From the IMG/VR virus record IMGVR_UViG_3300017751_000126, positions 1 through 30,582 of that record: DNA of 30,582 bases; one strand, written 5' to 3'. The position numbers and the translations under genes were made by a program. The notes beneath the pieces were generated by a model. It saw only the letters and a list, made by a program, of their open reading frames with translations. It searched no databases and was not told the origin of the DNA. Positions within the stretch are counted from its first letter, which is position 1, and each line of letters starts with the position of its first letter. Positions 1 through 8,609 of this stretch are shown here, one piece after another. The stretch comes from a virus.

Positions 1-1674
1 CGATCAGGATTTTCTTTCATGGCTTCCGGCGAGACCGTTAACCAAGCAACAATATCTTCGGATGCTCGATTTGGTATACTGTCCAAATCTGGACCCGATG
101 CAAAGAAAATGTTTACAGACAAAGTTGTACCAATATCGGTTAACTATCCATTCTTCTTTAAACCAATACAAGACGGGATGGACCGACCTAAAACAGAACT
201 CGCATACAGAGTACCCGCTTCAAAATTTACAAGAAGGAAGCTCGATTCAAATGCCACACCAGAAGAAATCGTTGGTCTTGACACCACGGTCGACTGGAAA
301 AACACGGGTGACAACTCGTACGATGGTGAAAAACTAAAGCTACTAATACACGATGAAAGCGGTAAATGGGAAAGACCCACAAACATACTTAATAACTGGC
401 GAGTAACTAAAACTTGTTTAAGATTAGGTAGTAGAGTTATTGGTAAGTGTATGATGGGATCAACATCAAATGCTTTAGATAAAGGTGGTAAAAACTTTAA
501 AAAATTATACGATAGTTCTGACGTAACAAATAGGAACAAGAACGGTCAAACTAAAAGCGGCTTATACAAGCTGTTTATACCGATGGAATGGAACTATGAA
601 GGTTTCATCGATCAATATGGTTGGCCAGTGTTTGAAACACCGAAGAAAGAAGTTATAGGGCCTCAAGGTGATGTTATAGAAGAAGGCGTTATTAATCATT
701 GGGAAAATGAAGTAGAGGGTTTAAAAGATGATGCGGATGCATTAAATGAATACTACCGTCAATTCCCAAGAACAGAACAACACGCATTCAGAGATGAATC
801 AAAACAATCTATATTTAACTTAACAAAAATCTATCAACAGATAGATTATAACGAAGAGTTAAAAAACAGCACGATGGTTACACAAGGTAACTTTCAATGG
901 AAGAACGGTATTAAAGACACAGAGGTTATGTTCTACCCTAATAAAGATGGTAGGTTTTACATAACTTGGGTGCCGAATCAAGAACAACAGAATCATATAA
1001 TAATAAAGAATGGTATCAAGTACCCTGGAAACGAACATATTGGAGCTTTTGGCTGTGATAGCTACGATATCAGTGGTGTTGTGGGCGGTGGAGGTTCTAA
1101 CGGAGCACTTCACGGATTAACTAAATTTTCAATGTCCGATGCACCACCTAATCATTTTTTCTTAGAGTATATTGCAAGGCCTTCAACAGCTGAGATGTTT
1201 TTTGAAGATGTATTGATGGCTATGGTTTTTTACGGTATGCCTATACTTGCAGAGAACAACAAACCGCGATTACTTTATTATATAAAAAGAAGAGGATATA
1301 GAGGCTTTAGCATCAACAGGCCAGACAGAACATATAATAAGTTATCGGTGTCAGAAAGAGAAGTAGGGGGAATACCTAATTCAAGTGAAGATATAAAGCA
1401 AGCGCACGCATCGGCTATTGAAACATACATAGAAGATTTTGTGGGGGAGAAGGTAGATGGCTATGGGGATGTTTATTTACAAAGAACATTACAAGATTGG
1501 GCTAAGTTTGATATAAACAATAGAACAAAACATGATGCTTCAATAAGCTCAGGCTTAGCTTTAATGGCTTGTAACAAACATAGGTATACACCTAAGTCTA
1601 ATATAGAAAGAAAAGTTTATTCTTTAGGATTTAAAAAATACAATAACGAGGGAACTACTTCAAAAATAATATAA
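1..1674 (+). CDS. terL: Terminase large subunit (5' truncated by window edge)
   Basis: This is the packaging motor subunit: an ATPase that drives DNA into the prohead and a nuclease that cuts concatemers. The reading frame is open from base 1 (RSGFSF before the first ATG at base 19), so the true start lies outside the window and ATG19 is internal. The Walker A motif is absent and must be upstream. Residue numbers from ATG19: a Walker B-like strand LLIHDE at about 108-113, an ATPase coupling motif MMGSTSN at 145-151, and an RNase H-like nuclease domain with acidic positions in GCDSYD (345-350), a following helix and PILAENN stretch (408-414), and RTKHDAS (502-508). The stop is followed at once by a second TAA and the portal ATG. 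Identity is strong because of motif order and position before the portal; which acidic residues bind metal is inference. Confidence 0.92.
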   Translation, partial: RSGFSFMASGETVNQATISSDARFGILSKSGPDAKKMFTDKVVPISVNYPFFFKPIQDGMDRPKTELAYRVPASKFTRRKLDSNATPEEIVGLDTTVDWKNTGDNSYDGEKLKLLIHDESGKWERPTNILNNWRVTKTCLRLGSRVIGKCMMGSTSNALDKGGKNFKKLYDSSDVTNRNKNGQTKSGLYKLFIPMEWNYEGFIDQYGWPVFETPKKEVIGPQGDVIEEGVINHWENEVEGLKDDADALNEYYRQFPRTEQHAFRDESKQSIFNLTKIYQQIDYNEELKNSTMVTQGNFQWKNGIKDTEVMFYPNKDGRFYITWVPNQEQQNHIIIKNGIKYPGNEHIGAFGCDSYDISGVVGGGGSNGALHGLTKFSMSDAPPNHFFLEYIARPSTAEMFFEDVLMAMVFYGMPILAENNKPRLLYYIKRRGYRGFSINRPDRTYNKLSVSEREVGGIPNSSEDIKQAHASAIETYIEDFVGEKVDGYGDVYLQRTLQDWAKFDINNRTKHDASISSGLALMACNKHRYTPKSNIERKVYSLGFKKYNNEGTTSKII

Positions 1675-1677
1675 TAA

Positions 1678-4089
1678 ATGAATGTAAGTACAAATACTAA
1701 TAGCCCATTTCCTGATCAGGTAGTCAGCGACGCTGAAAAAGCTACGATAGAGTATGGATTACAGGTTTCACGGGCTATTGAGCAGGAGTGGTTTAACTAT
1801 GGCGGTGCCGGGTCGAACAGATATGCTGCTAACTGGAATAACTTTCATAACCTTAGGCTATATGCCAGAGGGGAACAAAGTGTACAAAAGTACAAAGATG
1901 AATTAGCTATTAATGGCGATTTGTCTTATCTTAATTTAGATTGGAAGCCAGTTCCGATACTTTCGAAGTTTTCAAACATTGTTGCTAATGGTATTACGCA
2001 GAAGCAATATGATATAACATCTTATGCTCAAGACCCTGAGTCTTTAAAGAAAAGAACAAATTACGCGGACAATATATTGTTTGACATGAATACCCGTGAA
2101 GAACGGGCTATGGCATCCGAATTAATAAACGTATCTTATAAAAAATCTCCTTTGCCTGAGGGATCTTTACCTGATTCATTAGAGGAAAGGGATTTGCACA
2201 TGGAGTTAGCCTACAAGCCTGCAATAGAAATAGCAGAAGAAGAGGCTATTAACACAGTGCTAGCTACAAATGAATACCACTTGACTAGAGCTAGAGTTAA
2301 TCAAGATCTAGTTAACATAGGAATAGGTATGACTAAAACGTCATTCAATCCAGCGGAAGGAATCGTCGTTGATTATGTAGACCCCGCTTATTGCGTATGG
2401 TCTTATACAGAAGATCCAAACTTTGGCGACATATATTATGTAGGCGAAGTTAAATCCATAACAATACCAGAACTTAAAAAAGAATTTCCTAATATATCTA
2501 ATGAAGAACTAGAGCGTATACAGAAGTCTCCGGGTAATCGTAGATTAATAAGAGGATTTGAAAATTACGACTATAATACAGTACAGGTGTTGTACTTTGA
2601 GTACAAGACATATACAGATCAGGTATTTAAAATAAAAAGAACAGATAGCGGTTTAGAAAAAGCTATTGAAAAAACTGATCAGTTCAATCCTCCACCAAAT
2701 GATAATTTTGATAGAGTATCAAGATCAATAGAGGTATTGTACGAAGGAGCCAAGGTAATTGGTACAGATTTAATGCTTAAGTGGGAGATGTCTGAAAATA
2801 TGACTAGGCCATTAGCGGATACCACAAGAGTAGAAATGAGTTACTCTATAGCGGCACCTAGAATGTATAAAGGAGTAATACAATCGCTTATAAGCAAGTG
2901 TATTGGGTTTGCTGATGTTATACAGCTGACACATTTAAAAATACAGCAAGTACTATCCAGAATGGTTCCTGATGGTGTATTCCTGGACGTTGATGGATTA
3001 GCTGAGGTTGATCTAGGTAATGGTACAAATTATAATCCTCAGGAAGCATTGAATATGTATTTCCAAACAGGATCTGTTGTAGGTAGGTCAATGACGCAAG
3101 AAGGCGACATGAATAGAGGCAAGGTGCCTATACAAGAATTATCTAGCTCATCAGGGATAGGCAAGATACAATCGTTAATTACTGCATATAATTATAACAT
3201 GCAAATGATTAGGGATGTAACTGGTTTAAACGAAGCACGTGATGGCAGTATGCCTGATGCTAATGCTTTAGTAGGACTGCAGAAGATGGCGGCTAATACA
3301 TCTAATACTGCTACGAAGCACTTGCAGGATGCCAGTATACAATTAACATTAAGCACTTGCGAAAACATATCCTTAAAGATAAGCGACGTATTAAATTTCC
3401 CGCTTACTAAAAATTCTTTAATGAATAGTGTATCTACGTTTAATGTAGAAACATTGAAGGAGATTGAAAATCTCAACTTACACGACTTTGGTATATTTTT
3501 AGAAATGGAGCCAGACGACGAAGAAAGAGCTGAGTTACAAAAGAATATACAGATTGCTTTGCAAACAAAAGAGATTGATATCGAAGATTCAATAGACATT
3601 AACCAGATTAAAAATCTTAAGTTAGCAAACGAAATGTTAAAGCTTAAGCGTAAAAAGAAAAAAGAAAGAGAGCAGGCTTTAGTGCAGCAGAATATACAAG
3701 CGCAAGCGCAAGCAAATGCTGAGTCGGCTGAAAAAGCGGCAATGGCTGAGGTGCAAAAGCAACAAGCCTTAACAGCAGAAAAAGTTGCAATAGAACAAGC
3801 TAAATCAAACTTTGAGATGCAAAGAATGCAGACCGAAGCGCAGATTAAAAAGGAGCTAATGGCTACAGAGTTTCAGTATAACTTACAGTTAGCACAAATG
3901 AAAGCGCAGGAAACAAAAGCTAAAGATGCGCAAGTAGAAGATCGTAAAGATAAAAGAATAGAAAAAGAGGGCACACAGCAAAGTCAACTAATAGAACAGC
4001 GTCAAACTCAAGGTTTACCTAAGGATTTTGAATCAGCGGGTAACGACAATTTAGGAGGATTTGATTTATCGCAATTCAATCCTCAATAA
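1678..4089 (+). CDS. Portal protein with long C-terminal coiled coil
   Basis: The portal is the dodecameric ring at the head vertex through which DNA enters and leaves. The call rests on its place directly after terminase (three bases apart), its length of 803 residues, and portal-like segments: the VDYVDPAYCVW stretch at about 230-241, followed by a description of strands and a helix (GDIYYVGEV), and TGLNEARDGS at 515-524 followed by an alanine/asparagine-rich helix. Residues about 645-775 form a Lys/Gln/Ala/Glu-rich helix with heptad character, consistent with a barrel or crown extending into the capsid as in P22-type portals. It is longer than T7 gp8 (536 residues) and P22 gp1 (725). The final 25 residues are glycine/asparagine-rich. 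No internal protease or fusion is seen. No Shine-Dalgarno sequence precedes the ATG. Confidence 0.88.
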   Translation: MNVSTNTNSPFPDQVVSDAEKATIEYGLQVSRAIEQEWFNYGGAGSNRYAANWNNFHNLRLYARGEQSVQKYKDELAINGDLSYLNLDWKPVPILSKFSNIVANGITQKQYDITSYAQDPESLKKRTNYADNILFDMNTREERAMASELINVSYKKSPLPEGSLPDSLEERDLHMELAYKPAIEIAEEEAINTVLATNEYHLTRARVNQDLVNIGIGMTKTSFNPAEGIVVDYVDPAYCVWSYTEDPNFGDIYYVGEVKSITIPELKKEFPNISNEELERIQKSPGNRRLIRGFENYDYNTVQVLYFEYKTYTDQVFKIKRTDSGLEKAIEKTDQFNPPPNDNFDRVSRSIEVLYEGAKVIGTDLMLKWEMSENMTRPLADTTRVEMSYSIAAPRMYKGVIQSLISKCIGFADVIQLTHLKIQQVLSRMVPDGVFLDVDGLAEVDLGNGTNYNPQEALNMYFQTGSVVGRSMTQEGDMNRGKVPIQELSSSSGIGKIQSLITAYNYNMQMIRDVTGLNEARDGSMPDANALVGLQKMAANTSNTATKHLQDASIQLTLSTCENISLKISDVLNFPLTKNSLMNSVSTFNVETLKEIENLNLHDFGIFLEMEPDDEERAELQKNIQIALQTKEIDIEDSIDINQIKNLKLANEMLKLKRKKKKEREQALVQQNIQAQAQANAESAEKAAMAEVQKQQALTAEKVAIEQAKSNFEMQRMQTEAQIKKELMATEFQYNLQLAQMKAQETKAKDAQVEDRKDKRIEKEGTQQSQLIEQRQTQGLPKDFESAGNDNLGGFDLSQFNPQ

Positions 4090-4121
4090 GTACGTATTTA
4101 ATAATTATATAATATCATATC

Positions 4122-5219
4122 ATGAACGAAAAAACAGAAGGATCTTTCAAGATCAAATCTAAACCAAAGCTAACGGAAGAACAATTAGCTGCTAAAAATA
4201 AAGAGCCGCTGGTGGATGTTCCAAGCAATGTAACACGAGTAGTAATCCCTAAAGAAGAAAAAGATGAAGTACAAGAGCCAATCAGCAATGAAGAAACAAC
4301 CGAAGAAACAGAGCCCATCATCAAAGAAATTACCGAAGAAGATGAGCCGCAAAAAGAAGTAGCTCAACCGGAATCTGTATTAGCACAACCTGAATTACCA
4401 GACAGCGTCAATAAGCTTGTTGACTTCATGCGTGAAACAGGGGGAACGATGCAAGATTACATTAGGTTAAACACCAATTACGACGATGTAGATCGCGATG
4501 TATTGGTTAAAGAATATTATAAAAGTACTAAGTCCCATTTAAGCGCAGAAGAAATCGATTTTATGATCGATGACAGTTTTGCATTTGATGAGGACGTAGA
4601 TGAGGAGCGAGACATCCGAAGAAAAAAACTCGCGTATAAAGAAGAGGTTGCAAAAGCCCGTAAGTTTTTAAATGATACTAAAGATAAGTATTACGATGAG
4701 ATCAAGTTGAACTCGCCTAGCTTATCCCCGGATCAACAAAAAGCATCGGACTTTTTTAATCGATATAAAGAGGACCAGGAAAGAAACGCCGCTAACCATG
4801 AAAAGTTTAAAGCCAATACTAACCAGTTACTTAATGAGCAATTCGAAGGTTTCGATTTCAACTTAGGTGATAAGAAGTTTAGATATGGCGTACAGAACGC
4901 TTCACAGGTAGCAGAAAAACAATCAGACATTAGCAATTTTATAGGGAAGTTCCTTGGCAAAGATGGTATGATTGAAGATACCGCAGGGTATCACAAAGCG
5001 TTGTATGCAGGTGCAAATGCTGATAAGATAGCAAATCACTTTTACGAACAAGGTAAGGCTGACGCAATTAGAGATGTTGTAAACAAATCTAATAATACGT
5101 CTAGCTCTGCTAGAAAAGCCGCCCCGACAGGCGCTGCTAAGTTTGGTGCATATACCGTAAAATCAGTTTCCGGAGCGGACTCATCAAAACTAAAAATTAA
5201 AAAATTTAAAAATTACTAA
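4122..5219 (+). CDS. Probable scaffolding / capsid assembly protein
   Basis: A 365-residue, highly charged and mostly helical protein lying between portal and major capsid protein, the usual position of the scaffold (T7 gp9). Residues 1-90 are acidic and low in complexity (runs of E, T, P and I), predicted disordered. Residues 95-175 hold DVLVKEYYKSTKSHLSAEEIDF-like acidic helices, then a DEERDIRRKKLAYKEEVAKA helix. The last 40 residues are basic and Ser/Ala-rich, ending in KLKIKKFKNY; a basic C-terminal tail is how many scaffolds grip the coat protein. It ends two bases before the capsid ATG. The 32-base gap before it is nearly pure A/T. The role is inferred from composition and position; there is no enzymatic motif, and no sign of an S49/ClpP-type protease. 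Confidence 0.72.
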   Translation: MNEKTEGSFKIKSKPKLTEEQLAAKNKEPLVDVPSNVTRVVIPKEEKDEVQEPISNEETTEETEPIIKEITEEDEPQKEVAQPESVLAQPELPDSVNKLVDFMRETGGTMQDYIRLNTNYDDVDRDVLVKEYYKSTKSHLSAEEIDFMIDDSFAFDEDVDEERDIRRKKLAYKEEVAKARKFLNDTKDKYYDEIKLNSPSLSPDQQKASDFFNRYKEDQERNAANHEKFKANTNQLLNEQFEGFDFNLGDKKFRYGVQNASQVAEKQSDISNFIGKFLGKDGMIEDTAGYHKALYAGANADKIANHFYEQGKADAIRDVVNKSNNTSSSARKAAPTGAAKFGAYTVKSVSGADSSKLKIKKFKNY

Positions 5220-5221
5220 AA

Positions 5222-6661
5222 ATGGCTTTAACACCACAATTTGGGAGCTTAGTCCCAACACAAGTACCACAATTACTTTCAACGAATTACCTACAGTGGG
5301 ATAACAACGGAGGCGGAGCAGGCGTTCCTGAAAACTTTGCTGATTTTGCACAGCAATACCTACCAGAAATCTATGAAGCTGAGGTAGAGCGTTATGGAAA
5401 CAGAACATTATCTGGATTCTTAAAAATGGTTGGCGCTGAAATGCCAATGACATCTGATCAAGTTATTTGGTCTGAACAAAATCGTTTACACATATCTTAC
5501 GATGGGGTTTCTCAAGCTGATGGAGCTGGAACAACTTCTGTAATTACTATTCCAGTAGCGGACGGAGTGAGCAACGTAATATCTGTAAATGACACAGTTG
5601 TTGTATTAGACCCTGCGAATGGGTTAGAAGCTAAAGGTATTGTTACTGCATCTACTATTGGAGCAGCAGCGCCAGCTTTTACAATACAACCATTTGCTGG
5701 AACTAGCTTAACTACTCAAGGACTTAGCGCTACAGGCCTTAAGGTTTTTGTTTACGGTTCTGATTACGCTAAAGGTTCTGATGTTGTAGGAGCAAATGCT
5801 AGAACTAGCATTAACCCTGTATTAACACAGTACCATAACTCACCAATCATTATTAGAGATCAATATGTTGTATCTGGATCAGATACCGCGCAGATCGGAT
5901 GGGTGAATGTAGCGACAGAAGACGGAACTGACGGATACCTATGGTACCTAAAAGCAGAATCTGAAACTCGTTTACGTTTCGAAGATTACTTAGAGATGGC
6001 AATGGTAGAAGGGGAGCTTAATGAAGTTGCAGCTACCAAATTTACAAACCCTGGAACACAAGGTTTATTTGCTGCTATTCAGGAAAGAGGTAACGTACAA
6101 ACTGCGTTTACACCTAACTTAACTGAGTTTGACGCTATCCTTAAAAACCTTGATACTCAAGGAGCTATTGAAGAGAACATGCTATTCTTAAACAGAGAAA
6201 CTGCTTTAGGATTTGATGATATGTTAGCTACGTTATCTTCTGGAGCAGAAGGTGGTACTGCTTACGGTTTATTTGAAAACTCTGCAGAAATGGCGCTTAA
6301 CTTAGGATTTAGTGGATTCCGTAGAGGATCTTACGATTTCTATAAGACTGACTGGAAATACTTAAACGACGCATCTACTCGTGGAGCAATCAACGGTACG
6401 AATTCAATCGAAGGAGTATTAGTACCAGCTGGTACATCAACTGTTTACGATCAAGTATTGGGAACTAACATCAGACGTCCATTCTTGCACGTACGATACA
6501 GAGCTTCTCAGACTGATGACCGTAGAATGAAATCTTGGTTAACAGGATCTGTTGGTGGAGCAAGCAATTCAACTCTTGATGCAATGGAAGTAAACTTCCT
6601 ATCTGAAAGATGTTTGATTACTCAAGCTGCTAATAACTTTGTATTATTCAAAGGAGCATAA
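5222..6661 (+). CDS. Major capsid protein
   Basis: 479 residues, in the canonical place after the scaffold and two bases from it. It should form the icosahedral shell with an HK97-type fold (family knowledge, not directly seen). The N-terminal 45 residues are flexible (Q, P, L, G-rich), then comes a helix AQQYLPEIYEAEVERYGNRT at about 40-59. Residues 100-185 are a Val/Thr/Gly-rich beta insertion that could be a surface domain. SGSDTAQIGW and YLWYLKAESETRLRFEDYLEMA at about 218-262 look like the spine helix and E-loop strand region; the C-terminal third is helix/strand P- and A-domain material. Codon choice is unusually regular and rich in GCT, GGA, and GTA compared with neighbours, fitting high expression. 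A strong hairpin follows the stop. Confidence 0.86.
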   Translation: MALTPQFGSLVPTQVPQLLSTNYLQWDNNGGGAGVPENFADFAQQYLPEIYEAEVERYGNRTLSGFLKMVGAEMPMTSDQVIWSEQNRLHISYDGVSQADGAGTTSVITIPVADGVSNVISVNDTVVVLDPANGLEAKGIVTASTIGAAAPAFTIQPFAGTSLTTQGLSATGLKVFVYGSDYAKGSDVVGANARTSINPVLTQYHNSPIIIRDQYVVSGSDTAQIGWVNVATEDGTDGYLWYLKAESETRLRFEDYLEMAMVEGELNEVAATKFTNPGTQGLFAAIQERGNVQTAFTPNLTEFDAILKNLDTQGAIEENMLFLNRETALGFDDMLATLSSGAEGGTAYGLFENSAEMALNLGFSGFRRGSYDFYKTDWKYLNDASTRGAINGTNSIEGVLVPAGTSTVYDQVLGTNIRRPFLHVRYRASQTDDRRMKSWLTGSVGGASNSTLDAMEVNFLSERCLITQAANNFVLFKGA

Positions 6662-6671
6662 TAGCTCAAAG

Positions 6672-6712
6672 GTAATTCTTACCCCTGTCTTATGGATGGG
6701 GGTAACTATTAC
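6672..6712 (+). terminator. Hairpin after the capsid gene (possible terminator or mRNA-stabilising stem)
   Basis: GTAAT (6672-6676) and TTACCCC (6679-6685) pair with GGGGTAA (6699-6705) and ATTAC (6708-6712), leaving a symmetric 2x2 internal loop and a 13-base apical loop: 12 pairs in all. It starts ten bases after the MCP stop. The downstream tract is only moderately T-rich (CTATTACTCTTATT), so it may be a partial terminator, as after T7 gene 10, or a 3' end that protects capsid mRNA. Structure is seen; function is inferred. Confidence 0.6.
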
Positions 6713-6741
6713 TCTTATTAATTATTAAATTATATTATATC

Positions 6742-7587
6742 ATGGCAAATAAAAAACCAGTGGCTAAGAAAGCCGAAAAAGTAGAAAAAGCTGTAGAAGA
6801 AATCGCAGCACCCGTACAGGAAAAAGTGGTAGAACAAAAACCCGCTAAACCAGAATGGGAAATAAAAGATAGGATATATTACCTTAAGGGTAGACACAAT
6901 CCTCTCACATTAACTATACCAGGTAAACACACTCGAAAGCATTCACTATTATATTTTGATGCAAAAAAGGGTACCCAAAAAGAACTTAGGTATGCTACTA
7001 ATCACGATTCACCTTTTAAAGAAGAGCAAAAGGGAGAAGCAACGCTTGGGCATATACAGTTTCGAAACGGGGACTTACGAGTACCTAAGGAAAAACAAAA
7101 CTTACAGAAGTTACTTTCATTATATCACCCTTTAAAAGGAAAAGTGTACGAAGAATACGATCCAGTAGAGGAAGCATTTGATGATTTAGAATTATTGGAT
7201 TTACAAACTGATGCGGCTGTATTCGCAAGAGAGATGGATATAGACGATGCAGAAGCAATTTTGCGTGTTGAAATGGGATCCGCAGTAAATCAATTATCTT
7301 CTAAAGAAATTAAAAGAGATTTAAGATTGTTCGCGAGAAGCAACCCAGAATTGTTTTTAGAATTAGCGCAGGATGAAAACGTAGGCCTCAGAAATACAGC
7401 TATAAAAGCTACTGAAGCAAACATCATTACATTGTCGCAAGATCAAAGAACATTTTCTTGGACTTCCAACGGGCGAAAGCTAATGAATGTACCATTTGAT
7501 GAAAATCCATACTCAGCAATGGCGGCTTATTTTAAGACCGATGAGGGTGGAGAAGTATTTAGATCTATAGAAAAGAAAATTAATTAG
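6742..7587 (+). CDS. Phage virion-module protein of unknown function
   Basis: 281 residues, not recognised as a named family member, although proteins with this pattern are familiar next to capsid genes in marine phages (recollection, not searched). Residues 1-38 are a Lys/Ala/Glu/Val/Pro-rich low-complexity tail. Residues 40-110 look like a beta-rich domain (WEIKDRIYYLKG, LYFDAKKG, LRYATN, then IQFRNGDLRVPKEKQNLQKLLSLYHP). Residues 130-230 are acidic then helical, with KEIKRDLRLFARSNPELFLELA, and the C-terminus is mixed (FSWTSNGRKLMNVPF). Hairpins flank the gene on both sides, so it may be expressed as a separate unit. Candidates are head decoration or completion protein, or a DNA-binding protein packaged in the head; none is proven. 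Confidence 0.85.
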   Translation: MANKKPVAKKAEKVEKAVEEIAAPVQEKVVEQKPAKPEWEIKDRIYYLKGRHNPLTLTIPGKHTRKHSLLYFDAKKGTQKELRYATNHDSPFKEEQKGEATLGHIQFRNGDLRVPKEKQNLQKLLSLYHPLKGKVYEEYDPVEEAFDDLELLDLQTDAAVFAREMDIDDAEAILRVEMGSAVNQLSSKEIKRDLRLFARSNPELFLELAQDENVGLRNTAIKATEANIITLSQDQRTFSWTSNGRKLMNVPFDENPYSAMAAYFKTDEGGEVFRSIEKKIN

Positions 7588-7635
7588 TAGTTTATTAAAA
7601 AACTAGGTGATTATATTATAGATGGTCAATTAATT

Positions 7636-7665
7636 TTAGCCGGCTTCATCACTGGGGCCGGTTAA
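7636..7665 (+). terminator. Hairpin upstream of the adaptor gene
   Basis: TTAGCCGGC (7636-7644) pairs with GCCGGTTAA (7657-7665), nine pairs including one G-U, with a 12-base loop. It lies in the 101-base gap between the 281- and 305-residue protein genes and is followed by an A/T-rich stretch (TATTTATAATAAAAAG) without a clean T tract. It could be a weak terminator or a structured leader 23 bases before the next start. Confidence 0.5.
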
Positions 7666-7688
7666 TATTTATAATAAAAAGAAATAAA

Positions 7689-8606
7689 ATGGCAGTAAAT
7701 GTAGATATAGTTTATAAAACCGTATTACTTATTCTGAATAAAGAACAGAGAGGTAATTTAACTCCGGATGAGTTCAACAAGGTTGCTACGCAAGTACAGT
7801 TGGAAATATTCGAGAGCTACTTTGATACGCTTAATCAACAATTACGTAGGCCAGATAATGATACAGAGTATGGAGATCGCATTAAAAATGTAGATAATAA
7901 CATAGCTGTATTCAAAACATACGGTGATGCAACTTACGTATCAGCAGGTGGGTATTTTACTTTGCCAACAACTTCAGGAGCAGGCATAGCCACTCAATCA
8001 ATTTTAGGAAACGGAACTTCTATATCGTTTCCATTTACATCGATAACATCTTCGCAATTACAAACTAGCGTAATTGCAGTTACAATAAATGGTGTATCCA
8101 CTACAGCTTTCACAATCAGTGGAGCAAATATTATATTTGACTCTATACCAGCTTTAAATGATCAAATAGTCGTTACAGCGACTTCAGAAGACTTTTATAA
8201 GCTAGGTACAGTTATATATAAAGATTCAACAGAAGCGCAGCTATCGCAGCGAAACGAGCTTCTATACTTAAACAGCAATCCTTTAGTAGCACCAACAAAA
8301 ACATATCCCATATATTTATATGAGGACAGTAAATTATACTTATATCCTAAAACAATTACATCGGATGTGAGTGTAAGCTATTTAAGAAAACCAGTAGATG
8401 TAATATGGAACTTTACAATTCCATCTGGACAAAACTATTACCAGTACAATGCTACCAATTCCGTTGACTTTGAACTATCAAAAACGGAACAAGCCAATAT
8501 TATATTAAAAATATTGCTTTATTCAGGAGTTGTAATACGAGATCCTTCGATAATAAACGTAGCCGCACAGCAAGTGCAACAAGAAAATCAACGCTCAATA
8601 ATGTAA
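7689..8606 (+). CDS. Head-tail adaptor / connector-like structural protein
   Basis: 305 residues. The N-terminal 70 residues are helical with the pattern YKTVLLILNKEQRGNLTPDEFN and then VQLEIFESYFDTLN, typical of short-tailed phage adaptor proteins that bind below the portal (T7 gp11/P22 gp4 role, by analogy). Residues 104-167 form a Ser/Thr/Ile-rich beta insertion (NGTSISFPF, VTINGVSTTAFTI, NIIFDSIPALNDQIVV). Residues 165-245 hold strands with a Tyr-rich YPIYLYEDSKLYLYPK segment, then VSYLRKPVDVIWNF; the C-terminal 45 residues are helical. It ends three bases before the next gene, so the two are probably translated together. Assignment is by order and fold impression. Confidence 0.7.
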   Translation: MAVNVDIVYKTVLLILNKEQRGNLTPDEFNKVATQVQLEIFESYFDTLNQQLRRPDNDTEYGDRIKNVDNNIAVFKTYGDATYVSAGGYFTLPTTSGAGIATQSILGNGTSISFPFTSITSSQLQTSVIAVTINGVSTTAFTISGANIIFDSIPALNDQIVVTATSEDFYKLGTVIYKDSTEAQLSQRNELLYLNSNPLVAPTKTYPIYLYEDSKLYLYPKTITSDVSVSYLRKPVDVIWNFTIPSGQNYYQYNATNSVDFELSKTEQANIILKILLYSGVVIRDPSIINVAAQQVQQENQRSIM

Positions 8607-8609
8607 GAT

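Noticed and set aside
19-21. ATG at base 19 as the terminase start
   Set aside because: The frame is open to base 1 and the ATPase Walker A motif is missing downstream, so the gene must begin before the window.
144-539. 131-codon reverse-strand ORF inside the terminase gene
   Set aside because: It is antisense to clear terminase motifs, has no start context or neighbours on that strand, and its composition is that of the complement of a coding frame. Other reverse-strand ORFs inside the structural genes were dropped for the same reason.
3631-4020. Portal C-terminal coiled coil as a separate fused scaffold protein
   Set aside because: A separate scaffold-like gene follows directly, and long helical C-termini are normal in some portals, so no fusion needs to be invoked.
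4108-4113. TATAAT resembling a sigma-70 -10 box before the scaffold gene
   Set aside because: It is only eight bases from the start codon, has no -35 partner, and the spacer is nearly all A/T, so a chance match is likely.
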